64,000 nucleotides of DNA from CAWBNS01 sp964445105 (GTDB lineage: Bacteria > Chlamydiota > Chlamydiia > Chlamydiales > JAJFMA01): assembly GCA_964445105.1 (NCBI GenBank), contig CAYUJS010000002.1:1-64000 (forward strand). The letters run 5' to 3'. Made by a program: the position numbers and the translations under genes. The notes under the pieces were generated by a model. It was not told the origin of the DNA. It saw only the letters and a program-made list of their open reading frames with translations, and searched no databases. This document shows, piece after piece, positions 1 to 7,644 of this stretch. How positions within the stretch are numbered: position 1 is the first letter of the stretch; each line of letters starts with the position of its first letter.

Positions 1-833
1 ACTTTTTGCCTGGGATGCCCTCTTGGATTTTTAATCTCATCTCATGCAGCCTGATCTTCATCCTGACCTATCGCGAAAGCCGCCTGCTAGATATCCTCGG
101 CTACTATCTTACCCCTATCCTGCTCTTCTTATTGAGCTTAATTGTAGTTAAAGGAATCATGCAATCTCCCGGCGCGCCGCCGAGCATTTATGAGCCATTG
201 CAAGCATTTTTAACAGGTGTGAGAGAAGGGTACCAAACCATGGATCTGCTGGGAGGGCTATTTTTTTCCTCAGTGGTCTTAGTTTGTTTGAAAAAAGAGC
301 TGATCTCAAAAAGCAGCGCAACCCCGAAAAAATTGGTGAGCCTCACGCTCAAGGCAGGTTTGATCGCCGCGGCTCTACTTGGTATTTTCTATGTGGGCTT
401 TATTGTTCTATCAGCCGGCTACTCGACTGAACTTGTGAATGTCTCGCAATCACAAATACTTAGCGCAGTGGCGCTGAAAGTTTTAGGGCCAGCAGCCGGC
501 CTAGCGGTATCCGCCGCCGTGGCTTTAGCCTGCCTAACAACAGCGATGGCTCTGTCAGCAGTTTTTGCTGAGTACCTACAGCAAAGAGTCACCAAAGGAA
601 AATTGAGCTACACCAGCAGCTTGATCGTCACGCTAACTGCTACTTACCTGACGGCTCTTCTGAATTTTGAAGGCATCGTTAAAATCCTCGAGCCTGTCTT
701 GCAAATCGCCTATCCAGCCCTCATCATCCTTTCCATATGCAATCTAATGCACAAGCTCTACGGATTCCAGATGGTGAAGACCCCTCTGTACCTAGCTCTT
801 GGCGCAAGCTTAGTATCCTACGCCTGCTTGTAG
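1..833 (+). CDS. brnQ: Branched-chain amino acid transporter BrnQ (LIVCS family), 5' end missing
   Basis: Cation-coupled inner-membrane importer for leucine, isoleucine and valine. The frame is open to the left edge, so only the C-terminal part (about 277 residues of a usual 400-440) is present. The visible chain is almost entirely hydrophobic segments, and the block GYQTMDLLGGLFFSSVV is a BrnQ family hallmark. The TTG at position 6 is not a real start, just an internal codon. Chlamydiae cannot make branched-chain amino acids and depend on host supply, so this transporter is expected. The stop lies two bases from the end of the convergent fragment that follows, leaving no room for a terminator between them. 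Family call is firm; the exact substrate is inferred. Confidence 0.85.
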   Translation, partial: FLPGMPSWIFNLISCSLIFILTYRESRLLDILGYYLTPILLFLLSLIVVKGIMQSPGAPPSIYEPLQAFLTGVREGYQTMDLLGGLFFSSVVLVCLKKELISKSSATPKKLVSLTLKAGLIAAALLGIFYVGFIVLSAGYSTELVNVSQSQILSAVALKVLGPAAGLAVSAAVALACLTTAMALSAVFAEYLQQRVTKGKLSYTSSLIVTLTATYLTALLNFEGIVKILEPVLQIAYPALIILSICNLMHKLYGFQMVKTPLYLALGASLVSYACL

Positions 834-835
834 AT

Positions 836-1561
836 CTACGCGCAGAGGCCGAGTGATTTGGTCCTTGTCTGCAGCCAGTCCCTTAAACTGGAGCTAATGT
901 CAGCCCTCGCCGGGCCGATTTCTTTTTTTAGCGAGTACGGCGGTTCTGTGTGAGGAGCCAGCCTTATACCCAATATTTTTTCGAAGGCTTGCATAAAGCT
1001 TTCTCTAAGCGCTTTGTTACAGCACAGATAAATGTAGCAATGTCCCATAACCATATTTCTAGCCAGAGAGGTGGGCAGGATTTGTAAAGCCGCAATAACC
1101 TGCTGCAAACGCACACGTAAACTCGATTTGTCGAGAATAGCCAAGACAAATAAAAATTCCACGTCCTGTTTAGCAAGTATAGTAACATTTTCCAAAATGG
1201 CTGAGTGCTGCTCCACCGCCAAAAGTGAAAGTAAGTAGAACGTTTTGAGCGCAGCTGGCTCCATAACGCTGCGCATAATCACGGGGCTCAGCGAATAGAA
1301 AAAATTCTCCAAGAGAAAATAATTGACCCGATCCTGCGTATCGAGCAATTTTGCCATAGCACCCAGCAGCTCGTTCTGCTCGAAAATGATGCCTCCGTTA
1401 TAGTCTTGGATTTCGCCTATACTGCTCGACAACTCCGAAACCACATATTGGCGAGCCTTAAAAATATCAATCGAGTTACCGGCATGTAAAAACTCATCTT
1501 TAGTGATGCTCACCCGAAACACGATCGCTTCCTTAAGCTGGCTACGCCGTACAACCTCCAC
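836..1561 (-). CDS. C-terminal fragment (241 aa) of a decayed unknown protein
   Basis: I do not recognise this protein. It is mostly helical, with no signal peptide or membrane segment. The same frame continues upstream of its first ATG as coherent protein-like sequence (VECLHGCVKT-like stretch before MEVVRR), back to about 1678, where a frameshift separates it from the remaining frames of the decayed gene to its right. It is therefore probably the surviving 3' part of a longer gene and not an independent protein. The last 30 or so residues (from SLKKEIGPARAD) are encoded by a copy of the dispersed repeat described separately, so the original C-terminus may also have been replaced. Whether it is translated is unknown. 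Confidence 0.4.
   Translation of the reverse strand: MEVVRRSQLKEAIVFRVSITKDEFLHAGNSIDIFKARQYVVSELSSSIGEIQDYNGGIIFEQNELLGAMAKLLDTQDRVNYFLLENFFYSLSPVIMRSVMEPAALKTFYLLSLLAVEQHSAILENVTILAKQDVEFLFVLAILDKSSLRVRLQQVIAALQILPTSLARNMVMGHCYIYLCCNKALRESFMQAFEKILGIRLAPHTEPPYSLKKEIGPARADISSSLRDWLQTRTKSLGLCA
890..940 (-). repeat. Dispersed repeat, partial copy (g)
   Basis: Read on the minus strand this has CGCTAAAAAAAGAAA, then GGCCCGGCGAGGGCTGACA. The second block closely matches the copy at the end of uvrA (CCGTGCCAGCGAGGGCTGACA at 54630-54652, with a few mismatches). It lies inside the 3' end of the fragment at 836-1561 and forms its C-terminal codons. Confidence 0.6.
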
Positions 1562-2760
1562 AGTTTTTACGCAGCCATGCAGACACTCAAGGGTGTATTG
1601 CTGGCCTGGAATAATTCTGCCACGGAAAGCGAACTGGCTTTGCGTAATCTCACGAAAACCAGAGCAAAAAATAGATGCCGATAAGTCTGCTCATCGAAAG
1701 TGATATAGACCTAGGGGATATCTCTGAGATATTTAATCTGGTTACTAAACATCAAAATGTGGCGCATGATCTCTTCTTCGTTGCGCGGATTGAACACCGG
1801 ATGCATGGGGGTGCTTGACGCAATCTTTCAAGTCCGATGGCAACACTCTTTGCAACCGTTTAATCTCTACTGACGTGAACCCCTCTCCGTTTGCTTTTTC
1901 GAATTCAAGATAGATTGTGCAGTTGTTTTTTCCGTGCTGTTTGTTCACGAAGAAAGAGCCTTTTATAGCGCGAAGATTCTCTATTTGTCACTGCCAGCGC
2001 ACGCAAAAGAAGTGCCTCTGCTCCAGAATCTTTTTGTCGCGCAGAAAATTCACCCCCACAATCATACCTAGCACATGCTGTTCGCTTGTGTTTTCGCGCA
2101 GAGGCACCCCGTAAAGCTTCAAAAGTAGGTGACGGCGCCTCGGCGCTCTCTTCACCAACGTTTGTAGCTGTCTCAGGAATAGATACTGCAAGGTGGATAA
2201 TGCGGCTCAAATGGCAGTATTTACAAATGGCCTTGAACTTGTCTGAGCACGCCACAAGTACATGTTGAATCTTGACGAAGAGATCGTTATCGAGCTCGTT
2301 GGGCGGGCGTTAAGTAAGGTAGGCAACGCATTGATAGATCTCCGCAATTTTCTGATCCGCCTTTAAATCCTTAATCTCTAATACGCGCCTAGCTTGATAT
2401 GCCGAGCGCACGCCTAGGCGCAGCTCGGTGCTCACGATAGGTAAGTGATGCATAATTTGATCATATTCGGCACGGCTCTGGACGCGAACTATCAGCTCAA
2501 GCGTCGTGTATAGGTCAGGCGATCCCTCAGGAAGGAGACGCCTTCACCAAGGGAAGTTCCGTATTAAGTTTACGCCTGCGTTCCTCAGCAATACTGCTGT
2601 GCGCCAGCAGATGAAAAAAATTTTCAGACAGTTATCGCCTGAGCGTTCCTCTAAGTGCCTGCGGTTAGAGCGGTACGCAGAAACCGAAAACGGAGGCCGA
2701 ATCAGGGGCAATCCATCGCCATCCGGCTCTAGCTGGCTGCCCTATTCCTCAGCCCCTCTC
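1562..2760 (-). pseudogene. Decayed upstream part of the same unknown gene
   Basis: Reading the minus strand from about 2760 to 1562 gives a chain of protein-like segments that jump between frames. Examples: LSENFFHLLAHSS and LPEGSPDLYTTLELIVRV near 2480-2640; LRLGVRSAYQARRVLEIKD near 2370-2420, followed by an in-frame TAA near 2310; KFKAICKYCHLSRIIHLAVS near 2200; GMIVGVNFLRDKKILEQRHF near 2000-2080, followed by a TGA; NNCTIYLEFEKANGEGFTSV near 1870-1920; and VFNPRNEEEIMRHILMFSNQ at 1741-1800, followed by a TAG. I count at least three stops and three frameshifts. Together with the fragment at 836-1561 the intact protein would have been roughly 600 residues. Function is not recognised. The lesions are too many for sequencing error alone. 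Confidence 0.65.
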
Positions 2761-2836
2761 GAACGTATCTGTCGCCTAACACATTGATCTCCGCTCATAA
2801 GCTTCGAATAGGCTACCCAAAATAGTCTTGATATAC

Positions 2837-3643
2837 CTATTCATAGACCCGGGGTGTCGACTGTGCCGTCTTAGACACGATCCACGTGCCTGGCGCATCC
2901 AGCTGCATAAACGAGCGCACGTGCAAACGCAGATTATTACGTTGCGCCAGCACGACGGAGCGAGGATGTAGAACCTTGGCACCGCTGGAGGTAAGCTCGT
3001 AAGCTTGTTGGTAGGAGAGGTGCGTGTGTAAGAGCGCCTGCGAATTTGCCTTGGGATCTTCATTGAAAATACCGGGCACATCTTTGTAAAATTCTACCCT
3101 ATCTGCCCCTAAAGCAACCCCGAGCGCCACTGCTGTTGTGTCTGTCCCTCCACGGCCCAGGGTCGTGATTTCACCCTCGGTGCTCACACCCTGAAAACCG
3201 GCCACTACCACCACATAGCCCTTCGCTAAGTAAGGTAGCAGGCGTTTAGGACGTACATCAATAATCTTGGCATTGGCATGCGCAGAGCAGGTGATCACGC
3301 CCGCCTGACTGCCTGTAAAACTCACGGCACGACGCCCCTTGCCTTCCAAGGCCATGGCTAATAAGGCTATGCTGATCCGCTCGCCAACAGTTACCAGCAT
3401 GTCATACTCACGCGTCGGTGGATTCGGATTCACTTTCTGAGCTAAAGCCACGAGCTCATTGGTCGTAGAGCCCATGGCGCTCACGACAACGACAAGGCGC
3501 TCATAATCCTGAGAACGCGCAATAATCACGTCGGCCACATGAGAAAGGTGCTCCGGTGTTGCCACAGAAGCCCCCCCAAACTTCATAACTAGTGTATTAG
3601 ACTGCGTTGTTTCCATTGGACTACTTAGGGTTAATCCATTCAT
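2837..3643 (-). CDS. lysC: Aspartate kinase, catalytic domain only
   Basis: Phosphorylates L-aspartate, the first step toward meso-diaminopimelate (for peptidoglycan), lysine, threonine and methionine. The kinase signature VMKFGGASVATPEH is at residues 19-32, and there are also the Gly-rich block LGRGGTDTTAVALG and the FYKDVPGIFNEDPK block typical of aspartokinases. At 268 residues it holds only the amino-acid-kinase domain. The C-terminal ACT regulatory domains present in most LysC proteins (usually 400-470 residues) are absent, and I find no ACT-like reading in any frame between the stop and 2760. The N-terminus is uncertain: ATG at 3643, at codon 10 or at codon 20. In Chlamydia the enzyme feeds the aminotransferase (DapL) route to DAP. 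Confidence 0.85.
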   Translation of the reverse strand: MNGLTLSSPMETTQSNTLVMKFGGASVATPEHLSHVADVIIARSQDYERLVVVVSAMGSTTNELVALAQKVNPNPPTREYDMLVTVGERISIALLAMALEGKGRRAVSFTGSQAGVITCSAHANAKIIDVRPKRLLPYLAKGYVVVVAGFQGVSTEGEITTLGRGGTDTTAVALGVALGADRVEFYKDVPGIFNEDPKANSQALLHTHLSYQQAYELTSSGAKVLHPRSVVLAQRNNLRLHVRSFMQLDAPGTWIVSKTAQSTPRVYE

Positions 3644-3726
3644 TATAAATTAACTAGTCCGACTTTACGAGTTATTTTCGATAATAGGTGCAAAATTTTG
3701 ATTCATAAGAAATTATATTTTTTGGA

Positions 3727-4350
3727 TCAGAAAAGCAACGATTCGCGATACTTCCAGTAGCTCGCCCCGTAGTCAAAAGTGAGGTGGGTGCCTCTAGGCA
3801 AGAAGCATTTGGCCAGCAACACAAAATGAATAATGCCTTGCCGGTCTAAAACGCATTCAAGCTCCATTTTGGGCTTGTCACTATGGTTAGAAAAGCGCAT
3901 GCAGTTGCCCTCGTTTGCTGAGTCGATGGCAAACAGCTGATTTGACCAAAAGCGTGTGGGGTAGTGTAGGCAGTAGGCATTATGGTCAGGTTTACTTTGC
4001 GACAAAGGTCGCACCAAACCAGTATATTCTCCTATGTATTCGCCCTCTTCCAACTCACGATTGTTGTAGAGGCCATAGCCCAAAATTTCTCCTATCCAAC
4101 GCACTGTTACATCAGCTTCATAACCCGTCGCTATCCGCTCTAGGCAGGCGTTTCGCCTCTCACCCCAAACGCCAGCCAGACGAAGACGAAGAAAGTAAGG
4201 CCTTGCGCGCATCAAATACTGGCGCACCTCCTCCGTCAAGAACCTCAACTGTGGCGAGTAGGTAACGCCTAGAAGCTCCTGAAACTCTGAGACAGAAAGC
4301 CGTCTAGCTACGCGCTCTTTTGGAAGCAGCACTTTGAGGTAGTTGTCCAC
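3727..4350 (-). CDS. SET-domain lysine methyltransferase, NUE-like candidate effector
   Basis: A 207-residue protein whose C-terminal half is a SET domain. LGYGLYNNRELEEGEYIGEYTG (about 90-112) matches the N-terminal SET block, RFSNHSDKP (about 150) the N-H-S cofactor motif, and LTFDYGASYW (near 190) the catalytic tyrosine block. The size and architecture match the chlamydial protein CT737 (NUE), reported to be secreted into host nuclei and to methylate histones. Chlamydial SET proteins can also act on the bacterial histone-like proteins. No signal peptide is visible, which fits either a type III substrate or a cytosolic enzyme. The start chosen is GTG at 4350, preceded by a GGGGG run. The substrate is inferred, not shown. 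Confidence 0.85.
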   Translation of the reverse strand: MDNYLKVLLPKERVARRLSVSEFQELLGVTYSPQLRFLTEEVRQYLMRARPYFLRLRLAGVWGERRNACLERIATGYEADVTVRWIGEILGYGLYNNRELEEGEYIGEYTGLVRPLSQSKPDHNAYCLHYPTRFWSNQLFAIDSANEGNCMRFSNHSDKPKMELECVLDRQGIIHFVLLAKCFLPRGTHLTFDYGASYWKYRESLLF

Positions 4351-4432
4351 GAAGGCCCCCTATAAGATTGCGTTATTCATAAAGAAACAGTATAGAAAAC
4401 ATTACACTACACCTTAGCCTTGGAGAAGAAAA

Positions 4433-4921
4433 ATGAGGTCTTTCGCACTGCTTACCACCGCTTTGTCTTTAATGGTTTACGCTGCTCTCATAGCCGATAC
4501 AGCAAATCTCACCGCGCCGCAAATAAGATGGGGTGAGAACTCTCGGATTGGCAAGCTATACAACCCCAATACCTTCGAAGAGCATGCAGGAACGGTGATT
4601 AGCTTTCAACAAACCAAACCGCGTTTGGCGCGCTGGCATGCGTTGGTGGTATTTTTGAAAACACCAAAAGACGATCACCTGGAAGTGCATTTAGGGCCTC
4701 AGTGGTTTTTAGAGGAAAATGCTCTCGATCTGCAGATCAATGATACTGTCTACGTCTCCGGTTCTAAAGTGACCGTAGAAGACAGAAAATTCCTAGTGGC
4801 TAACAAGATCACCAAAGGGGATAAAACATTAGTCCTGCGCAAAGACGACGGAAAACCCGTTTGGGTAAAAAAAACGCTAAGGGACAAACGCGCGCAGCGG
4901 CAGAGCCGCCAAGCTAGCTAA
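4433..4921 (+). CDS. Secreted OB-fold-like protein (MamS/MamX-type domain), function unknown
   Basis: 162 residues with an N-terminal signal peptide (first 22 or so). Next comes a segment with the order G-T-V-I-S-F, L-V-V-F-L-K, L-G-P-Q-W-F-L, D-T-V-Y-V-S-G-S-K, K-F-L-V-A-N-K-I and a closing GKPVW. That pattern resembles the small beta-barrel domain found in magnetosome proteins MamS/MamX and in many exported bacterial proteins of unknown role. The tail is very basic (KKTLRDKRAQRQSRQ). It presumably acts in the periplasm. The ATG follows AGAAGAAAA, a weak ribosome site. It is divergent from the SET gene, and its 3' neighbour is a pseudogene. The domain assignment is by motif pattern only. Confidence 0.55.
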   Translation: MRSFALLTTALSLMVYAALIADTANLTAPQIRWGENSRIGKLYNPNTFEEHAGTVISFQQTKPRLARWHALVVFLKTPKDDHLEVHLGPQWFLEENALDLQINDTVYVSGSKVTVEDRKFLVANKITKGDKTLVLRKDDGKPVWVKKTLRDKRAQRQSRQAS

Positions 4922-4981
4922 CGAACGAGACTGAACGAAGTATTATAATTTTTCTAACCACCAAAATAAAGATATAAATCT

Positions 4982-5485
4982 ATGAGCCGTATACTTGCCT
5001 TCTGATAGCGCAATGCGCTTTTGTAAGCGCGCTGACAGCTGCTGAGCTGCAACAAAGCAAAATTACCATCCCACCCTACACAGCGGCGCTCGTGACAGCC
5101 CCTTCAGACGCAACGGATGGCGCAGGGACAGTAAAATTCCAAAAGGGAAATTACTGGATTTTACCTAACTACCAAATGTTCCTGGTCGGGGCTCCTGCTT
5201 TAAGAGTCTCTCTAGGTTTCAAAGATTTTTTTAGGCATTTATCTCCCTCAAGAGGACGGAGAAATTAGGATCCTTTCAGCGAGCTGGCGCAACAACTGCT
5301 ACGAAGGCGTAGTAAGCTCCGCAGAGGCGCTCGCTGGTGCTGGTATCGAAGAAGAAGAGTTGATCAAAGCCGTCGGTATGCTGCCTTGCATCCATTACCC
5401 ACTCTCTCAGTACACATGGACTAACTTACAGCAAGAGGCGACGCAGCAAGGCCACGTTTCTTTGCTAGTCCAAGACCAAACATAG
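4982..5485 (+). pseudogene. Frameshifted small secreted-protein gene, function unknown
   Basis: ATG at 4982 begins MSRILAF, then a frame change gives LIAQCAFVSALTAAELQQ. Together these look like a broken signal peptide. That frame continues through KFQKGNYWILPNYQMFLVG and VSLGFKDFF, then meets a run of seven T near 5227. In the +1 frame the text resumes as GIYLPQEDGEIRILSASWRN and runs to LLVQDQT with a TAG at 5483-5485. The intact protein would have been about 165 residues. The second lesion lies in a homopolymer, so sequencing error could explain that one but not both. No family recognised. Confidence 0.55.
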
Positions 5486-5495
5486 GAGCAAATAT

Positions 5496-5693
5496 TTGCT
5501 AAAAGAGAAGACGATTGTTCTGAAAAGCGACCAAATTTTCTCTCAAGACGAGGTACAGTTTCTGACCGAGCAAGCAGAGGAACATCAAGCTTTCACTGTG
5601 ACCGCGCCTCCCACCTTGGATCAGGAAATAGGTTCTGTGAAAGAGTTTTTAGAAACCCTCCCTGAAGAATTTCAGGCAGTGGTGACCCAGTAG
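5496..5693 (+). CDS. Small acidic protein, unknown
   Basis: 65 residues starting at TTG, with a good ribosome site (AGGAG at 5487-5491) six bases before it. The sequence is acidic and rich in E and Q, with SDQIFSQDEVQFLTEQAEEH and VKEFLETLPEEFQAVV likely helical. It begins 10 bases after the end of the preceding broken gene and ends before a strong terminator, so the two probably formed one transcript. No homology recognised. Alternatively it is a leftover reading frame, but the ribosome site argues for translation. Confidence 0.45.
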   Translation: MLKEKTIVLKSDQIFSQDEVQFLTEQAEEHQAFTVTAPPTLDQEIGSVKEFLETLPEEFQAVVTQ

Positions 5694-5722
5694 GAAATAA
5701 TTAGCGGTTTGCGCTAACAAAA

Positions 5723-5758
5723 CGACAGAGCAGTGTTTAAACCGCTCTGTCGCAAGCT
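5723..5758. terminator. Bidirectional intrinsic terminator
   Basis: A perfect 9-bp stem, CGACAGAGC (5723-5731) and GCTCTGTCG (5744-5752), with a 12-base loop and a short T-rich tract on the right. It sits between the plus-strand small gene and the convergent PEP-CTERM-type gene. Confidence 0.75.
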
Positions 5759-5776
5759 TTTGCCAACGACTTTTTT

Positions 5777-6502
5777 CTAGGTGCGCCTCAAGGTTTTTTT
5801 CCCACGCGTGGCCACCAAGGCACCCACGCTTAGGAAGGCGCCCAGCAAAAGGTAGGCGGCAGGCTCTGGAGCACCAATACTACCTGGTTTGATGATCTCT
5901 GCGTACAGTGCCGTTCTGCCGGCTACGCCTTCTGGCACGCTAAATGAAGTAAGGAAAGGTCCTTGGAGCGAAGGGTTAAAACCCAATAGTGCAATGGTGT
6001 AATCCTGACCGTCCACTTTAAATGTCCCCAAGGTCGCCCGGTTATTAGAAATGCTGACAAGGTCATTACAACACCCTAGACTGGTATCGGGGGTTTCGTG
6101 GTGTTGAAAAGCGTAGCTACCGCTAAAAACTGTTTTAACCCCGTTAACATTTAGAATGGCGTTGAGGTTCAAAGTTGCACCTGTGATCGAGTTTCCCTTA
6201 ATCGGGTAGTTAAAAAAGCCGAAAGTCCCAACCACAAATGGCGTATTGAGTTGAACGCCGATCGCCGACGCACCGGCAAAGCTGTAGCCACTCTTGATCT
6301 GATTGGGTGTCCCAGAAGAAAACCCCCAGCTGAGAAAGCTGCCATTCAAGCCAGAAAGGTTGGCAGGGCTGCCAGTGACGTTATTCCATGTTCCTGACGT
6401 ATTGACTAGGTTAATCGTCGTGGCATGCAGCCCGCCCGCACTTACCAGCGCAAGTAGAGCAATTTCAAAGAGCGAATTTTTAACAAGATTTCTAAAATTC
6501 AT
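5777..6502 (-). CDS. PEP-CTERM-type secreted protein (choice-of-anchor-like domain)
   Basis: 241 residues starting at ATG 6502, chosen because GGAGG lies eight bases upstream. A longer TTG start at 6517 would overlap that site. There is an N-terminal signal peptide (LFEIALLALVSAGGLHA). The body is rich in G, S, N and T, with SFLSWGFSSGTPNQIKSGYSF and FVVGTFGFFNYPIKGNSITG, a pattern like the choice-of-anchor K domain. The C-terminus is a textbook PEP-CTERM signal: APEPAAY, a hydrophobic helix of about 16 residues, then TRGKKTLRR. Such proteins are normally processed by an exosortase and exported with an exopolysaccharide. No exosortase gene is visible in this window. It is unexpected in a chlamydia; transfer from a Verrucomicrobia- or Planctomycetes-like donor is possible. 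Confidence 0.7.
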   Translation of the reverse strand: MNFRNLVKNSLFEIALLALVSAGGLHATTINLVNTSGTWNNVTGSPANLSGLNGSFLSWGFSSGTPNQIKSGYSFAGASAIGVQLNTPFVVGTFGFFNYPIKGNSITGATLNLNAILNVNGVKTVFSGSYAFQHHETPDTSLGCCNDLVSISNNRATLGTFKVDGQDYTIALLGFNPSLQGPFLTSFSVPEGVAGRTALYAEIIKPGSIGAPEPAAYLLLGAFLSVGALVATRGKKTLRRT

Positions 6503-6553
6503 ATAGATATCCTCCAATCAATATTTATTTCAATACCCATAGCAACCAACTTC

Positions 6554-6559
6554 ATTATA
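6554..6559 (-). promoter_or_regulatory. Candidate -10 box for the PEP-CTERM gene
   Basis: TATAAT on the minus strand about 50 bases before the ATG, in a strongly AT-rich stretch (6518-6640). No good -35 box is visible 17 bases upstream. Supported by position and match only. Confidence 0.35.
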
Positions 6560-6644
6560 CAACTGACTATTTATTAAAATAAATATTTTAAATAAACCTA
6601 TTAAACAGACATTATTTAAAATAATTTAAAAAAACTATCAGGAA

Positions 6645-6775
6645 TACACGCTAAAAAAACGGTAGACTGGTATTTGCGCCGCTCTGCCGTAATTTTTTGA
6701 TCAAGAAGCCGACCCACCAAGGGCTGGCAGCGAGCAATGCGCGTAGATAAGGCAGCCGGCTTCTTTTTTTAACTG
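6645..6775. repeat. Dispersed repeat copy (a) with terminator-like hairpin
   Basis: The left end has ACGCTAAAAAAAC at about 6648. The right end is a 9-bp stem, AAGAAGCCG (6703-6711) and CGGCTTCTT (6757-6765), running into a T tract. It is a diverged member of the repeat family and occupies much of the intergenic stretch 6503-6882. The rest of that stretch is AT-rich and holds nothing else I can name. Confidence 0.55.
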
Positions 6776-6882
6776 TTGCTTGACAAACAAAGGCCCTCTG
6801 TGGATTTCTAGTAGGGGCTCGCGAGCTATTTTTGGCTAAAAGATACGTTTAATTTGATCACTTCAAAATCTGGGCGTACGTC

Positions 6883-7644
6883 ATGATCTACTTTTTTTTG
6901 CTCTGTCTATGCTGCTGCGTGGAAGCCACTGATTCTCCCTTGCGTATAGGCATGGAGCTAAGCTATCCTCCTTTTGAAATAATTTCTACAAAAGGAGAGC
7001 CTTGCGGTATTAGCGCGGATATAGCAAAGGCTATTGGCGCTCATCTGCATCGCCCGATGAAAATCCAGAACATCGCCTACTTGGGGCTGCTACCCGCCCT
7101 AAATACTGATAAAATCGATCTTATCATTTCGTCTTTGACCATCACGGAGCCAAGAAAAAAAGCGGTGGACTTCTCTATTCCCTACATGGAAACTGGTTTG
7201 TGTTTGCTCCTCAGCAACACATCCACGCTACAAAACATCTCTCGGGTCAATAAGCCTTCTTGCGTAGTCGTGGTCAAATCCGGTACTAGCGGCGAAATAT
7301 ATGCCAAACAGCACCTTAATAAAGCCACTGTACGGGTCCTAGATAGAGAAGCCATGTGCGTGCTCGAGGTTGTGCAAGGTAAGGCGGATGCTTTTATCTA
7401 CGATCAATTAGCCGTCTATACACATTGGAAAAAAAATCCCCTCACAACGCGCGCAGCACTCGCCGCCTTTCAAAAAGAACGGTGGGGCATTGCAGTAAAA
7501 AAAGACCGACCCGAGCTACTGCATCAGCTAAATGAGTTCATCGAGAGCTACCGTGCCAGCGGCGGGTTTAAAAAATTAGCTGATAAATACCTATCAGAAA
7601 TCCAAGCAAACTTTAGAGAGCAAGGAGTTCTGTTTATTTTATGA
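6883..7644 (+). CDS. Amino-acid ABC transporter substrate-binding protein (ArtJ/HisJ-like)
   Basis: A 253-residue periplasmic solute-binding protein, family 3. It has a short hydrophobic leader (MIYFFLLCLCCC), then RIGMELSYPPFEIIS (about 21-35), which is the classic start of the mature domain. LDIIISSLTIT-like text at DLIISSLTITEPRKKAVDFS matches the polar-amino-acid binding signature, and later come GKADAFIYDQLAVYTH and GIAVKKDRPELLHQLN. It captures a polar or basic amino acid and delivers it to the permease encoded next. Its stop overlaps the permease start in ATGA. The cysteine-rich leader could also be a lipoprotein signal. The chlamydial homologue ArtJ binds arginine; substrate here is inferred. 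Confidence 0.85.
   Translation: MIYFFLLCLCCCVEATDSPLRIGMELSYPPFEIISTKGEPCGISADIAKAIGAHLHRPMKIQNIAYLGLLPALNTDKIDLIISSLTITEPRKKAVDFSIPYMETGLCLLLSNTSTLQNISRVNKPSCVVVVKSGTSGEIYAKQHLNKATVRVLDREAMCVLEVVQGKADAFIYDQLAVYTHWKKNPLTTRAALAAFQKERWGIAVKKDRPELLHQLNEFIESYRASGGFKKLADKYLSEIQANFREQGVLFIL

Noticed and set aside
2506..2787. Plus-strand open frame of 93 codons (MYRSGDPSGRR...)
   Set aside because: It lies antisense to the decayed minus-strand gene, has no ribosome site and low-complexity, arginine-rich content. The minus-strand frames are more protein-like.
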